This document shows, in pieces, positions 1 through 7,142 of a stretch of 8,829 bases of DNA. The translations under genes and the position numbers were made by a program. Source of the DNA: an uncultured bacterium (lineage in GTDB: Bacteria; Bacillota; Clostridia; Lachnospirales; Lachnospiraceae); the NCBI GenBank assembly GCA_905214365.1, contig CAJMMH010000107.1, positions 1 to 8,829 on the forward strand, in the 5' to 3' direction. How positions within the stretch are numbered: the first letter of the stretch is position 1; every line of letters begins with the position of its first letter. The notes under the pieces are model-generated. The model was not told where the DNA came from. It made no database searches and saw nothing but the letters and a program-made list of their open reading frames with translations.

Positions 1-954
1 TATGTAGAATCCGGCGCACTCGATGTCAGCCGCGTATCGGAAGCAGTTCTTGCCAGCGGCTCCTTTGACGATGAACTCTATGCAATGTGCATCGGTCTGA
101 ACTCTCCGGCTCTGTTCTACGATAAAGAAACCGTAGAGGCAGCAGGCGTTACAATTCCGGATCAGATGACCTGGGACGAATTTTTCGACATTTCCAAGAC
201 CATTTATGAGAAAACCGGTGTACAGACCTACATTGACTCGATGGTTCTCGGCATGTTGTTCCGCGGAATCGGCACTTCTGAGTATGCGGAGGACGGCACT
301 TCATTCGGTGTTGAGGACGATAGTGTATTTCTTACCTATTTCCAGATGATTGCGGATGCAAGCAAATCCGACTGGCATGTGTCGCCTGAAATCCTGACAG
401 AAAAGAATCCAACTGTCACAGAAACCATGCCGATTATTGATCAGACCTGCTGGAATTCGTTCTCCAACTCGAACCAGTATGGAACGATCAGTTCCACTGC
501 CGGCAGAGAACTCGGTATTACCATGTGGCCGGTTATGGAGGACGATACGCAGCAGGTTCAGTATCTGAAATCCAGTCAGTTCCTGTGCGGCTCCTCAACA
601 ACAGAGCATCCGGAAATCGTTGCTGATGTAATCAACTTCATCACGACCTCGATTGAAGCCAATGAAATCCTGAACGGCGAACGCGGTGTGCCGGTTGATT
701 CTGATGTTCTTGCTTCCTTCGATGAGCGGCTGTCCGATACAGACAAGGTTGTTTACAAGTTTATCGATGACGTTAATGCAATCGCAACTCCTATGGATCC
801 GCCGTCTCCGTCCGGCTCCAGTGAAATCGGTCCCTTAGTGGACGATCTGACCGAGCAGGTACGTTATGGAGAAATCACTCCGGAGGATGCTGCCAGCCAG
901 GTATTTGAAGAAGGCTCAGAGATTCTTGCTGAAAATGCCGAAGAAGACAAGTAA
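1..954 (+). CDS. Carbohydrate ABC transporter extracellular solute-binding protein (family 1), 5'-truncated by window edge
   Basis: This is the C-terminal 317 residues of a solute-binding lipoprotein that captures a sugar or oligosaccharide outside the membrane and delivers it to the two permeases downstream. The frame is open from base 1, so the first in-window ATG at 85 is internal. The start, lipobox and roughly the first 100 residues are missing. Visible family features are an N-lobe segment with ALFYDKETVEAAG, equivalent to the usual lyYNK stretch, followed by a TWDEFFDISKTI helix. A C-lobe segment, SSQFLCGSSTTEHPE, precedes helices ending in VADVINFITT. The acidic C-terminus is typical. 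The gene lies directly before two CUT1 permeases in the same orientation, which supports the assignment. The exact substrate cannot be read from the sequence. The class is fairly certain, the sugar is unknown. Confidence 0.92.
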   Translation, partial: YVESGALDVSRVSEAVLASGSFDDELYAMCIGLNSPALFYDKETVEAAGVTIPDQMTWDEFFDISKTIYEKTGVQTYIDSMVLGMLFRGIGTSEYAEDGTSFGVEDDSVFLTYFQMIADASKSDWHVSPEILTEKNPTVTETMPIIDQTCWNSFSNSNQYGTISSTAGRELGITMWPVMEDDTQQVQYLKSSQFLCGSSTTEHPEIVADVINFITTSIEANEILNGERGVPVDSDVLASFDERLSDTDKVVYKFIDDVNAIATPMDPPSPSGSSEIGPLVDDLTEQVRYGEITPEDAASQVFEEGSEILAENAEEDK

Positions 955-1007
955 TCTGTAAAAGCGTGGCCTGTTCCTCTGATGCCAGTCAGCTTTCATA
1001 AATCAAA

Positions 1008-1045
1008 AAACAGAGCGTGCCGCCAAATCCGCGCACGCTCTGTTT
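1008..1045 (+). terminator. Intercistronic hairpin between binding-protein and permease genes (attenuator or processing site)
   Basis: A perfect 13-bp inverted repeat, AAACAGAGCGTGC (1008-1020) and GCACGCTCTGTTT (1033-1045), flanks a 12-nt loop. It starts about 50 bases after the binding-protein stop and ends just before the permease ribosome site (AAAAGGA near 1048-1054). Reading rightward it has only a short, interrupted U-run (TTTCT). Reading leftward the stem is followed by six T. By analogy with malE-malF type operons, such a hairpin would protect the upstream mRNA or terminate part of transcription, giving more binding protein than permease. The inverted repeat is seen directly; the function is inferred. 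Confidence 0.7.
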
Positions 1046-1063
1046 CTAAAAGGATGTGTTTCT

Positions 1064-1975
1064 ATGAAAAAAAAGAAGGGCTCCATTTCCCGTTTTTTAT
1101 GCAGGCAGTCCGTTGCCGGCTATCTCTTCATTCTCCCGTTTATCATCGGCTTTCTTGTTTTTACCATCATTCCGATGATTTCCTCTCTGTATCTCTCCTT
1201 CACAGACTATGATATCCTCGGTTCTCCCAAATGGATTGGTCTGAAAAATTATATCAAAATGTTTACGAAGGATTCCAAATATCTGAAATCCCTGACTGTA
1301 ACATTCTTTTATGCTTTTGCGTCCGTGCCGCTGAAGCTGCTGATGGCGCTGGCTGTTGCTATGATTATGACCAGAAAGACAAAACTGACCGGTCTCTACC
1401 GCGCTGTCTATTACCTGCCTTCCATCATCGGCGGAAGCGTTGCTGTTGCCGTCATGTGGAAACAGCTGTTTTCCAGCAGCGGAGTCATCAATTCTGTCCT
1501 TCAGGCACTTGGACTGAATGTTACCATCTCCTGGATCGGCAATCCGAAAACTGCGATCTGGGTTCTGATCCTGCTTTCTGTCTGGCAGTTTGGCTCATCC
1601 ATGCTGATTTTCCTGGCCGGTCTGAAGCAGATCCCCAAATCCTATTATGAGGCGGCCCGTGTAGACGGCGCAGGCGCGGTAAAAAGCTTCTTTAAAATTA
1701 CCCTGCCGCTTCTGACTCCTACGATCTTTTTCAACCTCGTCATGCAAATGATCAACGGCTTTATGGTATTTAACTCCGGTTATATCATTACCGGCGGAAA
1801 ACCGCTCAACAGCACATTGTTCTACGCCTTGTATCTGTACGAAAAAGCGTTTACTGATTACGATATGGGATATGCCTGCGCCATGGCCTGGGTTCTTCTT
1901 ATTGTTGTTTCCATTATAACCGGCCTTGTATTTTATTCTTCCAAGCGCTGGGTTTATTATGAATCAGAGAGGTGA
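1064..1975 (+). CDS. Carbohydrate ABC transporter permease, MalF/UgpA-type (CUT1 subunit 1)
   Basis: This 303-residue inner-membrane subunit forms half of the translocation channel of a sugar importer. A basic N-terminus (MKKKKGSISR) leads into the first membrane helix at about residues 18-40, followed by several more hydrophobic segments (about 78-102, 118-132, 163-186, 217-242, 272-291). The cytoplasmic EAA loop that contacts the ATPase is clear: YYEAARVDGAGAV at about 194-206, followed by FFKITLPLLTP to about 219. This matches the consensus EAA---G---------I-LP. The start at 1064 is supported by AAAAGGA about ten bases upstream. Its stop (TGA 1973-1975) lies within the ribosome site of the next permease, so the two are probably translationally coupled. 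No ATPase gene follows, which suggests a shared MsmX-type ATPase elsewhere. Substrate specificity is not evident. Confidence 0.95.
   Translation: MKKKKGSISRFLCRQSVAGYLFILPFIIGFLVFTIIPMISSLYLSFTDYDILGSPKWIGLKNYIKMFTKDSKYLKSLTVTFFYAFASVPLKLLMALAVAMIMTRKTKLTGLYRAVYYLPSIIGGSVAVAVMWKQLFSSSGVINSVLQALGLNVTISWIGNPKTAIWVLILLSVWQFGSSMLIFLAGLKQIPKSYYEAARVDGAGAVKSFFKITLPLLTPTIFFNLVMQMINGFMVFNSGYIITGGKPLNSTLFYALYLYEKAFTDYDMGYACAMAWVLLIVVSIITGLVFYSSKRWVYYESER
1967..1972 (+). promoter_or_regulatory. Ribosome binding site setting the start of the second permease
   Basis: GAGAGG ends seven bases before the ATG at 1980 and abuts the stop of the preceding permease. The in-frame upstream ATG at 1926 has no such site and would overlap the upstream gene by about 50 bases. 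I therefore place the start at 1980. Confidence 0.75.
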
Positions 1976-1979
1976 TCCT

Positions 1980-2846
1980 ATGAGCTTATCAAAAAAACTG
2001 GGAATGAAACGGACCAGACACATTCATGCTGTTCTTTATCATGTACTGGTTTGCCTGTTCGGCTTCCTGATGATTTATCCGCTCCTATGGATGGTGATGA
2101 GTTCCTTCAAAGAAAGCAGCTCGATTTTCCGGGAATCCTACCGTCTGATTCCTGACACCATTCACCTGGAAAACTACATCAACGGATGGAAAGGATTCGG
2201 CGGCTACACCTTTGGTGTCTTTTTCTCAAATTCCTTCCTAGTTGCCATCCTCGCGACAGTCGGAGCTGTCTTTTCCTCCGCTGTCATTGCGTTTGGCTTT
2301 GCCCGTCTGCAGTTTCGCGGACGCGGATTCTGGTTCTCCTGCGTCATGCTTACCATGATGCTGCCGTTCCAGGTTGTGATGATCCCGCAGTTTCTGATTT
2401 TCAAGCAGTTAGGGTGGGTCAACACCATCCTGCCGCTGACTGTTCCTTACTTTTTCGGACAGGCATTTTTCATTTTCCAGAATATGCAGTTTATCCGCGG
2501 TATTCCGTCCGAACTTGACGAAGCTGCCCGGATTGATGGCTGCAGTTACTACGGAATCTTTCTGCGGATTATTCTCCCGTTAATCAAGCCTTCCATCGTC
2601 ACAACCGCTATTTTTTCCTTTATGTGGCGCTGGGATGATTTCTTCGGTGCGCTGCTTTATCTGAACTCTCCGGCAAAATATACGCTGTCGATCGCATTGA
2701 AGATGTTTTCCGACCCATCCTCTCAGTCCGACTGGGGAAGCATGTTTGCCATGTCTACTCTGTCCATCATCCCAATCTTTCTGATCTTCCTCTTCTTCCA
2801 GAAATATCTGGTAGAGGGCATCAGCACGGATGGACTAAAAGGATGA
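1980..2846 (+). CDS. Carbohydrate ABC transporter permease, MalG/UgpE-type (CUT1 subunit 2)
   Basis: This 288-residue protein is the second channel subunit of the importer and pairs with the MalF-like protein just upstream. The start at 1980 lies four bases after the upstream stop, with GAGAGG placed correctly; a longer reading from 1926 lacks a ribosome site. Hydrophobic segments lie at about residues 18-40, 84-108, 117-141, 149-165, 203-216 and 256-273. The EAA loop reads ELDEAARIDGCSYYGIF at about 178-194, followed by LRIILPLIKP. The C-terminus, QKYLVEGISTDGLKG, is the typical ending of MalG/UgpE/AraQ-like CUT1 permeases (usually GIATxGLKG). The protein is full length for the family. It is the last gene of the rightward operon in this window, and the next gene is convergent. 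Confidence 0.95.
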   Translation: MSLSKKLGMKRTRHIHAVLYHVLVCLFGFLMIYPLLWMVMSSFKESSSIFRESYRLIPDTIHLENYINGWKGFGGYTFGVFFSNSFLVAILATVGAVFSSAVIAFGFARLQFRGRGFWFSCVMLTMMLPFQVVMIPQFLIFKQLGWVNTILPLTVPYFFGQAFFIFQNMQFIRGIPSELDEAARIDGCSYYGIFLRIILPLIKPSIVTTAIFSFMWRWDDFFGALLYLNSPAKYTLSIALKMFSDPSSQSDWGSMFAMSTLSIIPIFLIFLFFQKYLVEGISTDGLKG

Positions 2847-2855
2847 ACACCACCT

Positions 2856-2921
2856 AAAAAGGCAGCAGTCATCCAAAACGGTCTGAAGTCAAAGTCAGAT
2901 CTATTCTGGACAGCTGCTGCC
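2856..2921 (-). terminator. Rho-independent terminator of the leftward operon, with nested inner hairpin
   Basis: GGCAGCAG (2861-2868) pairs with CTGCTGCC (2914-2921). The stem can extend through a G-T wobble and, after two mismatches, three more pairs (TCC 2872-2874 with GGA 2908-2910). Within the large loop a second hairpin, TCTGA (2882-2886) with TCAGA (2895-2899), is possible. On the minus strand the outer stem is followed by five T (the A-run at 2856-2860), giving an intrinsic terminator for the leftward genes. On the plus strand no U-run follows, so termination of the ABC operon here would be weak or factor-dependent. Confidence 0.65.
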
Positions 2922-2935
2922 AGTCTATCCGATAT

Positions 2936-3574
2936 TCAGTTCTTTTCCTCTTTCATGTCTGCGTGTTCCTGCTCCTGCTTTTCCCGGATCTGACGGATTG
3001 CCGCTTCTACGGCTGCTGTTTCCTCTTCCTTCGCGATTTTCTTTGCCAGCCGGATTGTGTGAAACAGGTTGCTGAAGAGAATCACTGCTAATGGAATCAG
3101 AATAAACGGAACAAAAATCAACGGATTTACCGCCAGTCTTGCTGCCTTGCCGAGAAGAAGCGATGACCCGATAACTTTTCCGAGCAGCGCATCCTCGTCA
3201 ACGGGGTAGGGATCCTCAATATTATTCCCATCGCCCTTGGTTGTAAAACGGATCCGCCCGGCTTCTGTCGTAATGGCTGTAACCCGGTGCGTATTCAGGG
3301 CTCCGTCAAGCACCGGGTCTGCAGAATAAAAAGAAATCACATCTCCGATCTGAATCTCCGACGCATCCATCCGCCTGACAACAATCAGCGTATCCGTCTC
3401 ATAGGTCGGCACCATGCTTCCGGTTGTCACCCGGAGCAGCGTATAACCGAAAATATCCGGCGCTTTTCCCGGCTTTGTCATCAGCACCCTGCAAAGTACT
3501 ACAATCGCAGCGGCAATAACCAGAATCGAAGCTCCATTAATCACCGCAAAACATACCCGTTTTATGATCCGCAT
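2936..3574 (-). CDS. SipW-type signal peptidase I (S26B, Ser-His), short paralogue
   Basis: This 212-residue membrane serine protease removes signal peptides on the outer face of the membrane. One N-terminal helix (about 10-32) leads to an extracellular catalytic domain, then a second helix (about 150-171) and a short charged cytosolic tail rich in Glu, Lys and Gln. The nucleophile is in TTGSMVPTY (Ser53). The general-base position carries histidine in ALNTHRVTA (His96), not the lysine of LepB-type enzymes. An aspartate box, TTKGDGNN (Asp115), follows. This Ser-His arrangement is that of SipW, archaeal and Sec11 enzymes, and SipW processes TasA-like matrix proteins in Bacillus. The start has GAGGGAAG about eight bases upstream. 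It is the last gene of the leftward operon, 32 bases after the coiled-coil gene. Family certain; substrate inferred from the SipW-type secreted protein at the head of the operon. Confidence 0.9.
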   Translation of the reverse strand: MRIIKRVCFAVINGASILVIAAAIVVLCRVLMTKPGKAPDIFGYTLLRVTTGSMVPTYETDTLIVVRRMDASEIQIGDVISFYSADPVLDGALNTHRVTAITTEAGRIRFTTKGDGNNIEDPYPVDEDALLGKVIGSSLLLGKAARLAVNPLIFVPFILIPLAVILFSNLFHTIRLAKKIAKEEETAAVEAAIRQIREKQEQEHADMKEEKN

Positions 3575-3606
3575 TTACTTACTTCCCTCTTTTGCCTGCC
3601 GTCTGC

Positions 3607-5388
3607 TTATTCATCCTTCTGATTCTTCTCTTCGCGGCGGCGTTTTAATGACTGGACAATATAGTGAGAAAGACTGGCCTCCTGCACCTTTTCCAGTGCT
3701 TTCTGACGATCCTGCTCTGCCTTTTCCGCGCGTCTGGCCGCTTCCTGTGCCGCCTGCTTCGCATCCTCCGCCTCGTTCTGCGCCTGCTCCGTTTCCTTCT
3801 GCATCGCCTCAACGGTTTCCTTCAGCTCCTGGCGGAGCGCTTCCAACGCTTCTTCCGCCTGTTTCTGTCTGATGACCGCCTCTTCCTGCGTCTCCTGCAG
3901 CTGCCGCGCCGCCAGACGGGCTGCCTCTGCCGCCTTTTCTTCCAGTTCACGCTTCAATGCTTCCGCGTGCGCTTCGGATGCCCGCTTTTCCGCGTTCAGC
4001 GCCCCTTCGGCTTCCTGCTTCGCTGCGTCAATCGCAGCCTGAGCTTCCTGCTTTGCCGTCTCCGCTGCCAGGCGCGCTTCATCCGCTGCCGCCTGCATCG
4101 CAGCCTCCGCCTGACGGCACTCTTCCTTCTCGGCGTCCAGCGTCTTCTGAAGCGCTTCCTTTTCTGCTTCCGCCTGTGCCTTCTGCTCAGTAAGCGCTTC
4201 CTGCTGCTGTGTCAGCGCATCGATCTGCCACTCCAGATTGGCAATGCTGCTTTCCAGATCCGCAACTGAAGCCTCCAGCTCTTCTCTCCGCGCCGTTTCC
4301 TCTTCCAGCTTCTTCTCCGCGTCTAACTGTGCCTGCGTTACCTCTTCAACAATAACCTTGCGCACCTCAACGTCCGGAATGTTATAATCATCAACAATCT
4401 CTTCCTGAATCTTTTTGATAAACTTCGGTTTCACCGGCTTGCGCTTCTTCGACGCCAGCTCGGTCAGGTGCCGCGGATCTCCTTCTAACAGACTCTTGAA
4501 TACCGTATAGTTCGTAATCAGACCGATATACATCTGCATCAGATACTCTTCATCGAATTCCAGCGCCGTATCCTGTTCCTCGATGCTGTAGCCGACCTCA
4601 TCGTAGCTCTCAATAAACTGCCACAGCTTATAGCAGGTCCGGTAATCCGGATCCTTCATCATCAGATTCGTACGCTGGATCGGACTGTATACCCGCGCGC
4701 AGCCGTTCATAATACCGCAGAACGCACTCGAACGCAGGGTGCGTGACATACGGCGCACACGGTCGATGCGTTTAAAGAGATCCATATGGTCATCATCGTT
4801 TTCCACGTAGCTCTGACGGTTTTTAATCGTCATCTCAATCTTATAAGAAATCTCCTCGTAAGCGTCATCCACCTTGCTCTCCATGCTCATGGTATTACAG
4901 GTTTCATCGCCGGTAGACCAGAAGATGACATCTGTGCGTTTATCTACAAATGCAAACAGACGCTGAATCAGATGATAGACAAACCGGTTCTCATACAGGT
5001 CGAAGCTTTCCTCCGTTGTGACATTCAGGATCCTGGTCGGCTGGATCTCACCGTTTTCATCGGACGCGATAAACTGCGTATTCTGGCTCAGATGGCGCAC
5101 ACTGTCCGCCGTAATCTTCTTCGCCAGGGCAACCGGAACCACTTCTTCCGTCGTCGTAACAAAACGTCTCGGCTTATCAACAATGTTGAAAATCGCGGTG
5201 ATTCCTTCCTCCACAACCGTCAGCCAACGCTCATCCACGACCTTATGCAGCACCCGGTTCTTCTGCTGCAGCGTATTGTTTCCTGCCTGCACAATTTCGT
5301 ACAGGTACTGAAAATACCGGTCGTTTTCCAGCGTCCGCTCGACCTTATTGGTATATTTTAAATATAAATCATTGATCGTGTTTGCCAT
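3607..5388 (-). CDS. McrC/DUF2357-like protein with long C-terminal coiled coil and no visible nuclease
   Basis: This 593-residue soluble protein has two parts. Residues 1 to about 345 look globular and contain two motifs reminiscent of the DUF2357/McrC N-terminal family: ESFDLYENRFVYHLIQRL near 127-144 (family-type ENRFVxxxL) and SPIQRTNLMMKDPDYRTCYK near 235-254 (family-type LQR-P-YR). Residues about 350-575 are almost entirely Ala, Glu, Lys, Gln and Arg in heptad-like order and should form a coiled coil of about 225 residues. The tail SLSHYIVQSLKRRREEKN is basic. I see no PD-(D/E)XK nuclease motif where McrC-like proteins would carry one, and no signal peptide or membrane helix, so a cytosolic location is expected. 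AAGGGAG lies a few bases before the ATG. The gene follows the McrB-like ATPase in the same operon, the order used by McrB-McrC pairs. Suggested role: partner or scaffold of that ATPase. The DUF2357 link comes from motif recognition only. Confidence 0.7.
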   Translation of the reverse strand: MANTINDLYLKYTNKVERTLENDRYFQYLYEIVQAGNNTLQQKNRVLHKVVDERWLTVVEEGITAIFNIVDKPRRFVTTTEEVVPVALAKKITADSVRHLSQNTQFIASDENGEIQPTRILNVTTEESFDLYENRFVYHLIQRLFAFVDKRTDVIFWSTGDETCNTMSMESKVDDAYEEISYKIEMTIKNRQSYVENDDDHMDLFKRIDRVRRMSRTLRSSAFCGIMNGCARVYSPIQRTNLMMKDPDYRTCYKLWQFIESYDEVGYSIEEQDTALEFDEEYLMQMYIGLITNYTVFKSLLEGDPRHLTELASKKRKPVKPKFIKKIQEEIVDDYNIPDVEVRKVIVEEVTQAQLDAEKKLEEETARREELEASVADLESSIANLEWQIDALTQQQEALTEQKAQAEAEKEALQKTLDAEKEECRQAEAAMQAAADEARLAAETAKQEAQAAIDAAKQEAEGALNAEKRASEAHAEALKRELEEKAAEAARLAARQLQETQEEAVIRQKQAEEALEALRQELKETVEAMQKETEQAQNEAEDAKQAAQEAARRAEKAEQDRQKALEKVQEASLSHYIVQSLKRRREEKNQKDE

Positions 5389-5406
5389 GATTCTCCCTTA
5401 TTTCAT

Positions 5407-5469
5407 TCATCCAATACAGCCACTGAATCCGTCACCGCAGCCGTTCGTATCCGCCACCATTCCAATCAT
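5407..5469 (-). CDS. Candidate 20-residue micro-ORF coupled to the ATPase stop codon
   Basis: In the 80-base gap between the ATPase and coiled-coil genes, an ATG overlaps the ATPase stop as TGATG and opens 20 codons ending in TGA at 5407-5409. The peptide is glycine-rich with cysteines at positions 11 and 18 (core NGCGDGFSGC). A second in-frame ATG is codon 4. No well-placed ribosome site precedes it: AGGAG lies about 18 bases upstream, so only re-initiation after the ATPase would explain translation. It may be chance. No function is proposed. Confidence 0.2.
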   Translation of the reverse strand: MIGMVADTNGCGDGFSGCIG

Positions 5470-7142
5470 CAGTACAGATTCTGGATTCTCCTCAGATATG
5501 CCTTGCTGTCCTGCATGCCGCTCTTTCCGAAGGTCTTCTCTATATAGGTAATCAGGCCCGTAATCTCATCGCGTACAAAGCTTACATTCATACTCTCGAA
5601 CTTTTTCAGCACCTTGCGGGCTACGATATAATCCATCCCATCAAGCTCGGTTCCTCCGCACGCTGTATAAACGGGGATGAAATCATACATCTGCTTCATA
5701 ATACGGTTTCCGAACGAAAGCCTGAAACGAGTCATCAGGTAGTTATCCAGCTTCTGCATCTTATCTAATAGCTCATCGCTGATTGGATGCTCCACCTTTG
5801 CTTTCTGGAACAGATACTGCAGATGCTCTGCCGTTACCTCGCAGGCCGGCTGTGGATCACACACAAACGCATCTGCGCGCTCATTCAGCTCGATCGGCAT
5901 TGCACGGTCATATACCTTATCGGTGATCGTAAACGTCGAGTCATCGTTATTCGCCGTACCGATAAACCAGGCTGCATCGGAGACGTGGATCTTACCATGA
6001 TCCAGCTTCACCGGGTCTCCTTCCCACGCAGTCGGAACCAGATCGAGCACCCATTCATCCTTGCTCGGCATTTCCAGCACAGACAGCATCTCCGCAAAAT
6101 AATACTCAATTCGCGCAAGGTTCATCTCGTCGAGTACAAGCAGCGTCGGCTCGCTGCGGTAGCACGCCTCATACAGCGCACGCAGAAATTCCGTCTCATT
6201 AAAACGTTTGGAAAATTCATTGAAATAGCCGAGGAGTTCCGTACGGTCACGGAATGACGGCTGCACCGATACAATCGTCGCCGGGTTACACAGGTAACGG
6301 CTGAAGGAATACGGAAGACTCGTCTTACCGGTACCGGAAATACCCTCCAGAATCAGCAGCTTACTCGCTGCCATACCGGCAACAAAACGGCGGACAATCT
6401 CCGGCGTATAGTACAGCTTCATCTGACTCGCCGCAAACATGCGGTAGCCATTCACAAAATCCTCCAGCGAAATGTCATTGTCAAACTGCGGCTCTGTATA
6501 CTGCGCATACTTTTCGTCTACCAGCGTCAGTTTCGGGAAACGGTGAACGATCTGCGCCATCGCCGCATCTGCCTGTTTTCCTCTGCCTGCCGCTGCTTCG
6601 ACTGCAGAAACCGCAGCCTCTGCCGCTGCGGAAGCTGCGGCGGAAACTGCTGCCGCCGTCTGCTTTGCGCCTGCCGCTCCTGCCGGACCATTTCCGGTCA
6701 CTGCACCGACCGTTGGAATTACATCATCTGTCAGCGCCGATGCACCCATATACGGAATCCGCTCAGTTCCTCCCATTGCGTTGACCTTCAGCGCCAGAAT
6801 ACTGTTCTTCTCGTCCATCAGCTCCAGAACCTGCTTGTTCAGGCGGCCGATTTCCCGGTAAAGCGCTGCGTTATCACTGCTGTCCGTCTTCAGCTGGTGC
6901 TGCAGAATCAGATGCCGTACCACAATCACAGCAATCAAAACCGGAATTGCGATCAGAAGCGCCATCAGAAGCACAGCCAGAATCTTTGCCGAAATATCCA
7001 GCGTTGGAAAATATGTCCAGAAAATGGAAAAATACTCCACCCAGCCGGTGATAAACAGCTTTAGGAATCCAACCAGCCACGTCACAATATTGTACACTAC
7101 CTGCGACAGTACCTCGTAGGCAAATTTCAGGAATTCACTCAC
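5469..7142 (-). CDS. Membrane-anchored McrB/MoxR-like AAA+ ATPase
   Basis: This 557-residue protein has a hydrophobic N-terminus with one segment at about 12-45 and a clear helix at about 53-77. A short coiled segment (90-120) and a low-complexity Ala-rich linker (about 152-195) follow. The AAA+ module then shows Walker A GISGTGKT (267-274), Walker B LLVLDEMNLARIEYYFAEML (334-353), sensor 1 FIGTANND (393-400) and a candidate arginine finger in YDRA (413). The DEMNLAR...EML pattern is characteristic of the McrB/MoxR/dynein-related AAA_5 group. It should hydrolyse ATP or GTP on the cytosolic side and remodel a partner, most likely the McrC-like protein encoded next. Translation starts at a GTG that overlaps the previous stop (GTGA) behind AGGAGG; the first in-frame ATG is inside the second helix. 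The membrane anchor is unusual for McrB. Substrate unknown. Confidence 0.85.
   Translation of the reverse strand: MSEFLKFAYEVLSQVVYNIVTWLVGFLKLFITGWVEYFSIFWTYFPTLDISAKILAVLLMALLIAIPVLIAVIVVRHLILQHQLKTDSSDNAALYREIGRLNKQVLELMDEKNSILALKVNAMGGTERIPYMGASALTDDVIPTVGAVTGNGPAGAAGAKQTAAAVSAAASAAAEAAVSAVEAAAGRGKQADAAMAQIVHRFPKLTLVDEKYAQYTEPQFDNDISLEDFVNGYRMFAASQMKLYYTPEIVRRFVAGMAASKLLILEGISGTGKTSLPYSFSRYLCNPATIVSVQPSFRDRTELLGYFNEFSKRFNETEFLRALYEACYRSEPTLLVLDEMNLARIEYYFAEMLSVLEMPSKDEWVLDLVPTAWEGDPVKLDHGKIHVSDAAWFIGTANNDDSTFTITDKVYDRAMPIELNERADAFVCDPQPACEVTAEHLQYLFQKAKVEHPISDELLDKMQKLDNYLMTRFRLSFGNRIMKQMYDFIPVYTACGGTELDGMDYIVARKVLKKFESMNVSFVRDEITGLITYIEKTFGKSGMQDSKAYLRRIQNLY

Noticed and set aside
982..1212. 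Small open frame spanning the hairpin and start of the first permease
   Set aside because: It reads through the inverted repeat and then out of frame through a clear permease gene; the product is Cys/His/Arg-rich noise with no ribosome site.
1926..1979. N-terminal extension of the second permease from ATG 1926
   Set aside because: It overlaps the upstream permease and lacks a ribosome site, while the ATG at 1980 has a well-placed GAGAGG.
2936..3574. LepB-type (Ser-Lys) signal peptidase
   Set aside because: The general-base position carries His in LNTHR, as in SipW/Sec11-type enzymes, and the second peptidase at 7139-7996 is the same.
3700..4330. Apparent DNA repeats (recurring GCTTCCTGC and GCCGCCTC-like words)
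   Set aside because: They reflect repeated Ala/Glu/Lys/Gln codons of a coiled coil. There is no consistent unit length or spacing of a CRISPR or tandem repeat.
3664..5361. Long plus-strand open frames opposite the coiled-coil gene (for example 3664-4269 and 4786-5361)
   Set aside because: They are Arg/Leu/Phe- or Pro-rich translations of the complementary strand of a biased coding sequence, with no recognisable family, and they conflict with the well-supported minus-strand gene.
3607..7142. Functional McrBC or CoCoNuT-type anti-phage restriction system
   Set aside because: The ATPase and partner motifs and order fit, and coiled coils occur in CoCoNuT systems. However, no nuclease motif is visible, the ATPase is membrane-anchored, and both sit between signal peptidases. 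I keep it only as an alternative.
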